Source: Epiperipatus broadwayi (Eukaryota > Onychophora > Udeonychophora > Euonychophora > Peripatidae). Taken from it: a stretch of DNA of 64,000 nucleotides. Under the pieces are notes generated by a model. The model saw only the letters and a list, made by a program, of their open reading frames with translations, had not been told where the DNA came from and ran no database searches. Location: positions 5,707,501 to 5,771,500 of the forward strand of contig JAQFVV010012446.1 of the NCBI GenBank assembly GCA_028023455.1, read 5' to 3'. The translations under genes and the position numbers were made by a program. This document shows, piece by piece, positions 1 through 10,426 of the stretch. The number at the start of each line of letters is the position of its first letter. The stretch's first letter is position 1.

Positions 1-104
1 TTTTTAAATTCTTTCAGTGATATCTGTTTATTCTCTTACCCATGCACTTGGTGTTCTTATATACATGCATTATTAAACTTTGTCTTTCTACACTCACAAT
101 TTTA

Positions 105-270
105 ACATCAACCACTTCTGATAAGCACATGAATGACTATTACTAATTATTTATTAAATTAGAGATTATCCTTATCCTAAATATAAACTTTAACTAGGGA
201 TAATTCTTAGCTTAACAAATGATTAGTAGTAATCATTAACATATTTATCTGAAAAGGTTGGTGTGTGGGT
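105..270. repeat. Foldback repeat, family F3 (two-armed copy)
   Basis: Two arms of about 65-75 bp face each other around a short AT-rich centre. The left arm runs from the CAACCACTTCTGATAA area and the right arm ends near TTATCTGAAAAGGTTG; both carry the ATGATTAGTAGTAATCATT-like block and the AGAGATTATC block in opposite orientation. Single-arm relatives lie at 6598-6712, 18398-18515 and 41640-41755. No coding potential or terminal duplication was recognised. It is probably a MITE or foldback element; the class is unknown. Confidence 0.5.
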
Positions 271-276
271 GCAAAA

Positions 277-1434
277 AGGTTGACACTTTAAAAATTAAGA
301 TGTAAAAACTTATTATTGATGAATACTTAGCAAAGATGAGGACATGTGTAAGACATTGTGATCTGGTCCAACTGAATGAGTGCATGAAATGTGCATTTTG
401 GAGGTCATCTGTTTTTTTCAGAGTATTCATTTTTTGAGTTTGGAATGAAGTATTTCAGAATATATATATATGAGGATGTTAAACTCTTAACATTTTTTTA
501 ATTGTTTTCATGAAATTGGGAATAAGAATTTACAATTTCTGAGAAGTCTTGGGAAATTCACCAATTTTTTGATTCATTATTTAAAATTTATCTAAGTTGG
601 GAATATATATTTTCAAGTTTGCATCAGTGCATCCCTTATCTCAATTCTACCATACTGCAAACGTCTGTTAGCACAGGAAGTATGTGTGCATTTCAGAATC
701 ACTTTGCTTTTCAAATGAGTTGAATATAAAATACATGGTGTAACTTAACTTCATATGTATATTTTAAATTCATTAAAATTTGTCATTTCCTGATACACCT
801 CTGAAACATTTGAATAAAGAAATCTAAAAAAGATAAATGAATTTGTTTTTTGACATTTAAATGTTATAATAAATGAACTGCTTTGGTAAAGTTGTAAAAT
901 TTGGGTAGATTTTCAAATGATTTACAAAAAAAGAAAATACACTAAGAGTATGAATACATAGCAGTAATCAGAGTGTGATGTTTGATAAATGTCTTTAGTG
1001 GATTTGTTTTATTTTTTAAGCATGTAGTAATTTTCTCATACTTTCAGTCTTCCTTTTAAGTAAATTAGAGACAACAAAGTTGTCTCTATAATGTTTTGTG
1101 TTGCAGCGTTTTGCATCAAAACTTTGTTAATTTATCTGATTTTTCTTCTCTTTTAAAAAAAAAAAATAGCATTTTTTAAATGCTTTTATTTAACTTAGAA
1201 ATTCTGTTTGTTTATTTGTCCGGGTTAAATCTCAAAACTGAATTTTACCATACTTCTAGCAAATGGATTGCCTTCAATTTTTGCACACATGTTAGGTATC
1301 GATGATAATGCAATACGAAATTGAAATATTTTGGAATTGTCTAAACAGTAGTTCAATCTAACAGTGATGGAGGATGAATTTTTAAACCTGTGTTATCGAT
1401 TCAGTAAATTTGCAGTGAGTGCACTAGACATCAG
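277..1434. other. AT-rich stretch without recognised feature
   Basis: No gene, RNA or repeat with an identifiable relative in the window was recognised here. Only A/T homopolymers and short open frames without coding character are seen. Confidence 0.5.
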
Positions 1435-1436
1435 TA

Positions 1437-2495
1437 CACCTGGGTCTCGTTTTACGCAATAGGTTCCTCAGAAAATACGCACAAACAAAATCGCGCAAAA
1501 ATAGACGTAACTTACATTGAAAAAGGGGGGATGCGGTCTTTGATTTTTCAAAATTCGCGTAAAAGCAAAGCACCAACGTAAAATTACTTTAAAATTCGCG
1601 CAAAAAAAAAATAAGGAAATAAAATATGACTAATAAAAAATTTCAAATTTGAAAAAAATTGATACAAGACAAACTTCTTTTAACTATAATATTTAATTTT
1701 ATTCAAAATAATATATTTTTATGCATAATTTACAGTACAGTAATTTACATTTTTTTATACACGTTTTAATTATTATAGCTATTTGTCGAAAAACATGTTC
1801 ATTTGCAAACAACTAGCACCAACCTCACACTCATGTTGTGTCAATGGTTTTCTGGTGACAACGTAATTAATCTTTGAGACGATGGTTTTATTAATTGTTT
1901 ATGAAACTAACAACTAAAAATTAAAATCTTATTTTTGTCTTTAATTTTCAATTCCGTTTAAAAATCAAATTTCACATCACATTATTTCAAGTCGCAGTAA
2001 GTAATTTTTAAATTGTTAATTACAATTAAAAATCAGATTTTAATTTTTAATTGTCAAATTTAATTGTGCCCACTGCTATTACTCACCTTTTAAAAATAAA
2101 CTTGTGGACACTAAATGATTAATAATTGATTAAGTTCTTTTTTAAAAAGCAAAAGCAGAATGTGATTTAAAATGCAAAATTAACATGCACAATGTTTGAA
2201 CAAATTTACATTATAATCTTGTAAAATTTAATGTGTGTATACATAAAATGTGGAAATCATGATTTTAATTTCATTATTGCATAAAATCTTACTATTATAA
2301 AGCACTGAAAATATTGAAATTACTAAGTTGAAAGTCGAATTCCAATAATGTGCTATTACTTTCAATATAACATAAGTGCGCAAAATTTATTATTTAAAGT
2401 AATAGCGCAATATCGGAGTTCGACTTCCGGTGAAACACGAATCGCGTAACTTCAAAATCGTGTTAAATAAGTCCACGTAAAAAGAGACCCAGGTG
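1437..2495. mobile_element. Non-autonomous DNA transposon with TA duplication
   Basis: The element begins CACCTGGGTCTCGTTTTACG and ends with the inverted counterpart, so the terminal inverted repeats match for roughly 20 bp with one or two differences. Both ends are flanked by TA (1435-1436 and 2496-2497), the target duplication used by the Tc1/mariner/pogo superfamily. The TIR text (CCT-GGGTCTCGTTTTA) loosely recalls Tigger/pogo ends. The interior of about 1.06 kb is AT-rich with scattered CGCG motifs near both ends and no transposase frame, so it is a deletion derivative or a MITE. Superfamily assignment rests on the TA duplication and TIR shape only. Confidence 0.6.
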
Positions 2496-2760
2496 TATAT
2501 TTATTTTAAAAAATACACTAAAATTGAATATTTACTAAAAAGCATTGATAGTTTTTAATTAAAATTGAAAAAAAAAAACAGGGTTGAATTAATTAATTTG
2601 AGGATGGCACATCCTCTCCTTTTATTTTAAGTTAAATATACCAACTAACATTAGAGTACAAGAAAAAAATTATTGTTTGGTTTTTTGTGCATTACTCTTC
2701 AAATAAAATAAAAGTGTTTTTTATAAATTATTCTTATACATATATTATAAACTCTTAAAA

Positions 2761-3095
2761 CATCACATGATCACCGAAGAATGTTGGTGATTATGATTAT
2801 AAAAAAAAACATAAAGACACCAAAATATATAAATATTGAACTGGGTCTACTTATAGTTAACTAAAAAGGTAAAAGGTAGTCGTGGAAGATTTCATTAGAT
2901 CCAAAGATCTAGGTGCAGTGCTCTCAGATCCGAGGCTCATCACTGATGAAAGCCATTAAGTTAGAAACTAGTCTGGGAATATTGGATGAGTAGGCATTAG
3001 ATGGGGATTTAAATGCTAAACTTCTGGCATTTGTTGATTACTATAGTTTGTTCTGTTGGAACTATTATATGGAGAAGTTACTACTATTATGATGT
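2761..3095 (+). mobile_element. HH-B hammerhead repeat, degenerate copy
   Basis: This copy shares the AAAGACACCAAAAT block, the GGTGCAGTGCTCTCAGATCC block, the hammerhead segment and the ATTGGATGAGTAGGCATTAG block with the better copy at 41899-42735. It starts with CATCACATGATCA, the reverse complement of the 3' end of the family unit, so a short inverted piece precedes the sense unit. The 3' part (ATATGGAGAAGTTACTACTA) is diverged. It is an old non-coding insertion. Confidence 0.6.
2925..2991 (+). ncRNA. Hammerhead ribozyme, HH-B family, weakened
   Basis: CTGATGA is at 2943-2949 and GAAA at 2964-2967, followed by CTAGTC as the cleavage segment. Stem II is reduced to a weak AGC/GUU pairing. 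The inner stem I has lost several pairs compared with the 42 kb copies, but the outer AUCC/GGAU pairing is kept. The catalytic core residues are intact while the helices are eroded, so self-cleavage in this copy is doubtful. Confidence 0.5.
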
Positions 3096-3699
3096 GTGTT
3101 ATTTATTATTAATTTAAAGATTAACTAACTTAGGGTAAGGTTAATTAATTAATATATATTAATGTAAAGTAAAAATTGACATTGGTAAGAAGTTCAAATT
3201 CTTATGGAAATGGAAAAATGGGTTTCCTCTTTTTATTCAATTTGTTCTTAGATAAGTACTTTCTGTTATCTTCGCTCAGAACTTCTGCATAAATGAACTG
3301 TCAGCATGTATCTAACTAAAAGTCATATTTACAAATAGGGGATTAGTTTTAAATTTTAAATACTTTTTTATAAATAATAATTTTAGAATGATATCACTTC
3401 ATTTTATAGTTTTATTCCTAGTGAATTTCATTGTCTATTAAAATAATTATAAATAACTAGCTAGGTGTAATTTTGGATGGTTGACTGTGATGTCGCTAAA
3501 TTCAATCCCTATGTCTATATTCAAAGCATTCGGGTTGACTGCCTTCTAGGTGATTAAGTTAGAATATACTTTTCCCCTGGTTAGTGAAGACAGTTGGTCT
3601 ACCAAAATGCCTCAAAGTAAAATCTTGCATCAAAAGTCATGATGCGTTTCTATGGGAGGAAAAAAACAATTTGCTACTTTAAATTCAAAATATATAAAA
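3096..3699. other. Unannotated AT-rich stretch
   Basis: No recognisable gene, RNA or repeat was found between the HH-B copy and the ancient duplicated repeat that begins near 3700. Confidence 0.4.
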
Positions 3700-5520
3700 A
3701 ATAATAAAATAAAGCTTAAATTGGAAAAGTGTTAATTAATGAATAAACATTTTATTGAGCATATTATTTAAAAATAATACTAACTTGTGGGTAAGTATAC
3801 TGTGTAAAAACATCTCGGTAGCTATAATTTAAAATTAAATAAATTTAAGTTTTCCATTAACGATCTGCCATTTTGCTTCTTACGTAGCCACAGAATGACA
3901 TTTCCTGAATTATGATTTGTTGAATTAAAGGAAAGCATAAAGCAAAAAAAAAAAAAAACTAACTGCAATGCACATTTTAAAATAATAATAAAAAACTACT
4001 TAACACAATATAGAATTTAAAATGTATTTTTCATGCACTTTATATTCTATTATTACTTGTTGTTTTTTGTACTTTCTAACCAATAAAGCTTTGATTTTTT
4101 TTCAGCTCTGTTTATTTTTTTAATTGCAAATTTTTTTATTTTACATAAATGCAATGAAGTTAAATAAATTGTAGCTAAAGAAATGTAATGTGCAGTGGAT
4201 TGCTATAATTTAAATAATATATGTAAATGATTAAATCTTTTTTTTTTTATCTGATCTATCTTACCTAATAAAACTGGCTATTATCTTGAATAAGTCATAA
4301 ACAAATTGTGAGATTAATGATTTAAAATTGAAAAAATGGTATTTGAAACTTATGTTTAATAACCTGTGATAATATAAAATTGATTATTAACTGTGTTGTG
4401 CATAAAATCATTTTCAGCTCAAAATAACTTGTAAAAATTATGACTAATATAATCATCACATTTTTACGATAGGCAAAATAACTTTCACAAGAATTTTAAT
4501 CCATAAAATTGATTGAATATATATAGTTTAACTAAAATTCACATTTTACAACTAAATATTTGTATATTTTGTTAGTGTACAAGATCACAGCATGTTTTTG
4601 GTTACTTATTGTGTTGAATGAAACTGACTTTTTAAAAGTAATTGTGAAAAATAAAAATCTTTTTTATTTTGGATATGTCATAGATTACAAAGTCACTGAA
4701 TGAAAATTAAATGAAGTATATTAATCATATTTTAATTCTATAATTCATATTCATCCTTAAAAAGTATATTGTTTTTACTGAACTTAATGATTTTAGAAGG
4801 GATTTGAACTCAGACTTTCAAGCTCTCTACAGCTATCCACTCCATCTTATACAACTGATACACATGACCACATACATGTAAAAAAGATAAATGATCTCCA
4901 ATATATGTATTTCATGCTGAATAAGTACTCATCACTTGGTCCAGATCATCATCTCCCGCATATATATACAATCAGTGCTTAAAGTCCATATCAGTATGAC
5001 CCTGACATTGGCATCAACAAGGGCTTTGAGTATTTTATCATCAAATTTTCATTGATATGGATGGCTGAAGATTGGGGGGTGGTGGAGAAGATTGAAGCCT
5101 GTCCATTAAAGTTTGGTTACTAAGCACTGATTGTATATATGTGCGGGAGATGATGATGTGGACCAACTGGTGAGTGCTGGTTCATCATGAAATATGTATA
5201 TTGGAGATCATTTATCTTTTTCACATGTGTGTAGTTATGTGTATCGGTTGTATAAGATGGAATGGATAGCTGTAGAGAGCGTGAAAGTTGAGTTCAAATC
5301 CCTTTTAAACATCATATTGTATACTATATAATGAATAAAGTCTACTAGTATAGGTTTTTAGCTTATATGTTGCCATTTTATTTTCACAAGATGTAGCTTT
5401 ACTAAAGTCACTATCCTATGATATTCTCCATCTTAAAAATCGAAATAGTGGATTCCTACGATAAATCTTCTTTGTAAAGGTCCATCACTAACCATAATAA
5501 AGGTGCATATAATGTATTGC
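3700..5520 (+). repeat. Ancient AT-rich dispersed repeat, copy 1
   Basis: This stretch aligns by eye, in the same orientation and order, with 12290-13520. Shared blocks include CTAACCAATAAAGCTTTGA (near 4075; CTAACCAATAAAACTTTGA near 12470), GATTTAAAATTGA, AATTTTAATCCATAAAATT and ATATAATGAATAAA. The copies are well diverged and gapped. No open frame or terminal structure was found. Copy 1 is interrupted by the HH-A element at 4752-5311, which copy 2 lacks, so copy 2 serves as an empty site. Confidence 0.5.
4752..5311. mobile_element. HH-A hammerhead foldback element, two-armed copy
   Basis: Two arms of about 180 bp, starting GGGATTTGAACTCAG near 4799 and ending at the mirror CTTTT near 5304, enclose a centre of about 130 bp. 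Comparison with the related empty locus near 13260 places the insertion between two TCATATT copies (4745-4751 and 5312-5318). About 45 bp of extra sequence therefore lies left of the left arm, while the right arm runs almost to the right boundary. Each arm holds a hammerhead-like motif, but both are damaged: GTGATGA replaces CTGATGA on the minus strand, and CTGGTGA (5167-5173) replaces it on the plus strand. GAAA is kept in both. Confidence 0.65.
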
Positions 5521-5679
5521 AATGTTTATGTTTATTATCATTATTTGATAACCAATTGAAACTATTTTGCAATTGAATACAATTTGAATATATTGTAATA
5601 CCAAATGCTAAAAGCTAGATTAGAAAAATATTAATTTGATTTAATTTAATTTCTAGCCAAATGATTTATTAGTCTAAAC

Positions 5680-5897
5680 CAGCGATGTGCAACCTGTGGA
5701 TCGCAACCCCTAAAATTGTTGAGGATTGTGAAAATGCTGGATAATAAGGCAGTTTTTTCAAAGATCTTATATCAAGTCGTATGTATGGAAATATAATATA
5801 AAGATATATATTTGTATGTGGTAAAACTTTTATTACTATCCTTGTATGCTTATAATAATTTCACTCTGGTTATGTGTAAAAAGATTGCCCATCACAG
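5680..5897. mobile_element. Short hAT-like element (MITE)
   Basis: The left end is CAGCGATGTGCAACC and the right end is the mirror of CTGTGATGGGCAATC, so 11 of 15 terminal positions agree. CAG...CTG ends of this type are characteristic of hAT transposons. The flanking octamers GTCTAAAC and ATTTAAAC match at 6 of 8 positions, compatible with a decayed 8-bp target duplication. At 218 bp it has no transposase. Confidence 0.6.
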
Positions 5898-6597
5898 ATT
5901 TAAACTATCAATTAATTTGGATGCTTTACACAATTTTTTTCTGGTGAAAGCAAAATAAAATCATTGTCTTTATTTCAGTATATAAAGATTGGTTTTTGTC
6001 ATAATATATCCCTAGGTAGAGATTGTTAAGCTTACTTCACCTTGATCAGTAATAGGTGTATGCTAAACTTAGTAAATACTCATCGGGAGGAAATTTTTAT
6101 ATTTTAATAATATTAAAAGATCAATTCAAAACAATTTTTCACTCCTCCACATTTTTATTTTATTATTATTTCTGATTGAAGTTAAAAACGCATTCTAAAA
6201 TTTCTTTTCAATATATTGTGGATTTTATTTTCAAAAGAGAAAGAAAAGAGGCTGTAAAGGAAATCGTTTACAATAACTTGAATAATGTGAATGGTTATGC
6301 TAATTAATAACTTACAAATGGAAACATGACTGACATGGAAATGCCTAATTTTTTAATAAAATGTGAATATTATTGACAAGAAAATGCTACATAAAGAAAG
6401 CATTTATCAAAGAGACTGTTACAAAGGGGTGTTGCTAATTTTAGAATAATGATTGCGCATGTATGATGGTATAAGGATTACATTCAAATTTATATTACGA
6501 TGTAATTCCAATTTTATGAATCTCTTAAGCAGATGCGGTTTTTATGTGTTTTGTTTTTTTTTAAAAGAGGAATTTTCTATTTTTTATAAGTGCCAAA
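5898..6597. other. Unannotated stretch
   Basis: No gene, RNA or recognisable repeat was seen here. Confidence 0.4.
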
Positions 6598-6712
6598 TTT
6601 ACTCCACCCCACAACTTTGACATGATCCACTCTAGATAAATACACTAACGATTATCACTAGCCATTTATTAAACTAGAGATTATCTCTAGCCCAGATGTA
6701 AACTTTAAACCT
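6598..6712 (+). repeat. Family F3 repeat, single arm
   Basis: The block from CACCCCACAACTTTGACATG through AAACTAGAGATTATCTCTAG to GTAAACTTTAAACC matches 41640-41755 in the same orientation and 18398-18515 in the opposite one. It is non-coding and probably one arm of the foldback family at 105-270. The following 6713-7199 shows nothing recognisable. Confidence 0.5.
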
Positions 6713-7199
6713 TAATTAAAGATTAATATATCTATTTCAAGAATGTGTGGTCATGTGGAGGTTATTAAATACATACTACTTATGTTGTAAAGAAATATAA
6801 AATCTGACTTCCAAAAATCTATTGTATTTGTAAACAAGTTATTTGAGCTGACAGTATTTTATGAGGAGATTGTTTAAATTAATTTATTACTTCTCTGTAT
6901 CTTAGCTATCTATTATATCGCTAAAATATATTAAAGCAATATTAGGACTATATATTTTGGAGAAAATATTGAAAATATTAAATTAATTCTTAATGCATTT
7001 TCCGCGATAAACACCTTTGTCAAAGGTAACATTTTTTAGCCTTGAATTTTAATTTTTACTGTTTAAAGAAACCACTAAGATGAAATTGGATATCAAAACT
7101 TTTATCCACACTGATGACATTTGATCACAAATATAGTTAGAAAAATTTGGGTAATCATTGTTTTAAACACTATATAAATTATAAATTTGTTTCCTCCAT

Positions 7200-7953
7200 A
7201 ACCAAGGATTAACAGCAAGCCTGAAGCCGCTAGTTTTGCTGCATAAAAGTTGTGTCTGCCTGCCCTAAAAGCAGAGGGTCAACTACAAAATTTAATTGAT
7301 ATAACAGATAAACCAGAAATAATGCCAGCTGTCTCTAATTTTTTTAATAATAGTAGTAGTCCCAGACATTTTTGTATGTCGCTGGGTCCAGGGCCTCGGT
7401 GGTTCTCCTGATGCTCCCCATGCCGCCGACATGTCATTTTCATATGCAGAGGGCAGCGGTGTGGGGCCACTAAAAGAGCCCCCTGTGAAAAGTGCTCCGG
7501 TTACTGTGGCTATCATTATCACCATGAAACTTACAGATATGATGGAAATCAAATGGGAAACCATTATGTGTGAAAAAAAATTGTACGTTGAAATTTCAAG
7601 TGGAATCTTGCCAGAAGGTTCCAAAGAAGGGTTTATCAGTTTGTTGGAATTTGCAGAAGATACATTGAAATGTGAGCATGAAATTGTTTGTTTTAAAAGA
7701 ACCGCAGTGGCCATGCTTCCCTGATCAGGACCTTTTTGTTTCTGGGTTTTGTGATGTTGGCGCCAGGCCATGAACTATCTCCAGACAATGCTGAGATGGT
7801 CTATATGGCTTATACCATCGACTAGACCAATTTGTTCATACCATGAAGTCTCCATGAATGGCATGAATGTTAACAAACCCCAGACTGCTACTGGCATATG
7901 AAATTGACACAATATTAAACTATAAAAAATAAAAATGAGAAAAAAAAAAAAAA
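7200..7953 (+). pseudogene. OAZ: Processed pseudogene of ornithine decarboxylase antizyme
   Basis: Antizyme binds ornithine decarboxylase, inhibits it and sends it to the proteasome; its synthesis needs a polyamine-stimulated +1 frameshift. ORF1 ends in GPGPRWFS followed by TGA (ATG at 7322; stop at 7409-7411), close to the vertebrate GPGPRWCS-stop. Shifted by +1, the frame continues SDAPH, then KLYVEISSGILPEGSKEGF and LLEFAED, the antizyme core. A single-base loss near 7694-7702 causes an early stop at 7722-7724. One frame over, the C-terminal motifs TFLFLGFV, APGHEL and VYMAYTID run to a stop at 7823-7825. An in-frame TAA at 7244 also breaks the N-terminal part. No introns interrupt it, and it ends in an AATAAA-like site and an A14 run (7940-7953), so it is a LINE-style retrocopy. 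No flanking duplication was found. The 5' boundary is approximate. Confidence 0.85.
7406..7412 (+). promoter_or_regulatory. Antizyme +1 programmed frameshift site (relic)
   Basis: TCC TGA T is the canonical antizyme shift site: the ribosome pauses at TGA and moves forward one base, reading GAT next. It sits exactly at the ORF1/ORF2 junction of the antizyme pseudogene, and the encoded junction (PRWFS to DAPH) matches known antizymes. Because the copy has lesions on both sides it is probably non-functional and simply inherited from the parent mRNA. Confidence 0.85.
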
Positions 7954-8224
7954 GTAAAAAATTAAGCCAGAAAAATATTGGTGTATGGTTATTTTTGGTC
8001 TTGTATTCTTATTTAGATTTTTTATATAGCAGTATATTTATTATTATTTTTTTCCTTAATTAAAGAAACAACCTACCATCTCGCAAGGAATGTTGACAAA
8101 TGACTGCAGCCATGGAACAGCTTAGCACTTCATTTCTAAAACATCTACGCATCACAGCTAAATTCAGTGTTTAAACCAACAATAAGTTTTTCTTCAGTTA
8201 CATATTTTTTATTAATAAAGTTAT

Positions 8225-8320
8225 AATTATAAATTTTATTAAACCCCATTATTATATAAATAATTTACTATAACCTAGAAATAGCGCTTATTTCTAAGGT
8301 TACACCTTAGTAAATTATTA
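8225..8320. mobile_element. Small hairpin element, 14-bp target duplication (copy 1)
   Basis: This 96-bp insert is flanked by perfect direct repeats ATTAATAAAGTTAT (8211-8224 and 8321-8334). It starts AATTATAAATTTTATTAAAC, about 40 bp that are not inverted, followed by a hairpin whose right arm runs to the right end (CTTAGTAAATTATTA). The hairpin core AATAATTTACTA and TTATTTCTAAGGTTACAC is shared with the longer copy at 12836-13005. It contains no coding frame. A duplication of this length fits target-primed retrotransposition better than most cut-and-paste transposons. Confidence 0.7.
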
Positions 8321-8496
8321 ATTAATAAAGTTATTATATTTTAATTTATTTTGGAGTGAAATCTTAACTATTTATACAAACTGGGTCATTTGTTTTTATC
8401 ATAGCATGAAGAATAAAACACTGATTGTTCGATTTAATAAAAATTTCACTGTTAATTTTTTTATTGAAATGAATTATAATTTATTTTTTTTTTGGC

Positions 8497-8523
8497 CCCC
8501 CCCCCCCCGGCCCCCCCCCCCCC
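8497..8523. repeat. Interrupted poly-C run
   Basis: Two long cytosine runs separated by GG stand in an AT-rich setting just after a T-run. This may be a real homopolymer or an assembly or sequencing artefact. The rest of 8335-9016 shows nothing recognisable. Confidence 0.6.
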
Positions 8524-9016
8524 AACAAGCTAATTAATTTTTTTAAACAAGCTTTCTATTTATATATTTAGCTGTTTGTATTTAGAAGCTTCAGCATGAC
8601 TTTTTTTATTTTCATTTAAAATTTAGACAAAGCAAATATTTTATTCATATATGTGAAAAGAATAGTTTCATATACGCCTTTAGGCCACCATTAACAAAGA
8701 TAAATTTCTTTAATGGATTTTCTTTCATACGTAAAAAAGATATACCTCTTCAGCGTATAGTTAGAAAATTGTTCTGCCATTTTACAACTTTATCCACTTC
8801 TATAATTTTTTTTTTTTACCAAATCTAAAAAAGATATACATTTCTGACATCATTAACACTATTAGCTTTCCATAACACAACAAATGTTGCATATTTATTG
8901 CTGTGATTTTTCTCGTTTGACTAATTAGTTTCCCCAAATCCTATACGTGTTAGCTTCACTGGATTGGGTTTATTTACACAAACGGTTTATCAAATATATT
9001 TTGCTTCACACCTCCT

Positions 9017-9426
9017 AGTGGATCTGAGACTTGGACACTTAATAGAAGAGCAATACAGAGACTCCAGACCGCTCAAAGAAGTATGGAGAGATACATGTTG
9101 GGAGTAACAAAGAAGAGATCGAAAACGCAATGTATGTAAGAGAACAAACAGGTGTTACTGACCTCATTGAAAAAAATTAAAAGATTGAAGTGGAGTTGGG
9201 CTGGACATATTGCTAGAAGAGATGACAAATAGATGGGACAATTGAAATCTTAAACTGGATTCCAAGAGATTGTAAAAGACCCAGAAAGAGACCACATGTG
9301 AGATGGATGGATGAAATAAGAAAGTGTGCAGAGGTGATGTGGAGAAGAGAAGCTAAAGATCGGAAAAGATGGATTAAACTTGCATCTTGCAGTGGATTGA
9401 TAATGGTTGATGATGATGATGAATGG
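9017..9426 (+). mobile_element. 5'-truncated RTE retrotransposon fragment
   Basis: This is the 3' end of the family whose full copy lies at 60581-63792. Decoded motifs include SETWTLNRRAIQRLQT-like, WSWAGHIARR, NWIPRDCK and VRWMDEIRKC, interrupted by frameshifts and a stop. It ends in the (TGA)n tail characteristic of RTE/BovB elements. It cannot encode an active protein. Confidence 0.8.
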
Positions 9427-9633
9427 CTCACACTTTGCTTAAAATATACATACTATTGTATCCTGTACTTGTATTACTTCCTACACATCTTACTAATTCC
9501 AACAGCACATAAATAACTTTTATTACTGCTTGAATATGTATTGTTTAGGATTATAATCATATCACAGAACATTCTTGTAATACTTTACTCAGAAATATTT
9601 AGCAAGTAGACTCAAATAATTATTTTTATTAAA

Positions 9634-9711
9634 CTTGCAAATACAATTTTACTTTTCATTTATCTACGAATGGCCATTGGATAAATGAAAAGTACAATTG
9701 TATTTGCAAAT
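9634..9711. repeat. Short hairpin
   Basis: TTGCAAATACAATTTTACTT is followed 15 bases after the end of its arm by a near-perfect reverse complement; the arms are about 31 bp. Function is unknown; it could be a small MITE. The rest of 9427-10192 shows only A/T runs and short microsatellites. Confidence 0.55.
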
Positions 9712-10192
9712 GTATCAAAAATGATACATTATGAGTCTGTGTGCAAAAAAAAAAAATACTTTCTGTACATGTACATTAGTTTTCAACACACACATTCACA
9801 TGTATAAGATCCTTTTAAATATATATATATATGTATGTCTATTCAATATTATTTAAGACTACAGTATATATGCAAATTAAAGAAGATTCTCAATGAAAAT
9901 ATACAATTATGAATAAAAAGAAACAATAAATTGGATTATTAAATGTATTTACATATGGAATAACTCGTGCATTTGTGTTTACACTCTTCCCCCCCCCCAA
10001 AAAAAAAAAAAATTGGGAGAGGGGAAGTGTAGAACTTTGATTTTGCTATGAAAGAATATGTAAGAATAGTGACCGCAAGAAGGAAAGTAGCTACTGCCTA
10101 TTGGAAAATAGATACCAGATGCATCAGGCTTTGTAAAGATCCATGGTTTTTTTTTTTAATTGGGTGCTTTAACAATTTTTTTTAAAGATTTA

Positions 10193-10426
10193 ATTCTAGC
10201 ACGTTTGCATGCATGGCACAATGGTCCTCACAGCTGTAAAGTGTTGTTACAAAATATATAATGTCTAGCATATTTGCATATCATTAAACGTATTAGCAGC
10301 CAAACTATGATTATGAAGGCAAGATCCTTTGAAAGCGCTCAGCTCATTCGTTTTTATTTATCTATTTTGTAACAACACTTTTCAGCTTTGAGGACAATTG
10401 CGTCACACATGCAAATGTGCTAGAAT
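10193..10426. mobile_element. MITE with about 65-bp terminal inverted repeats
   Basis: The ends ATTCTAGCAC...GTGCTAGAAT begin inverted repeats of about 65 bp (TTTGCATG, CAAT-GTCCTCA, AGCTG, AAGTGTTGTTACAAAATA on each side) with roughly a dozen differences. The 100-bp centre encodes nothing. The flanks are AT-rich, so the target duplication cannot be read securely. Confidence 0.65.
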
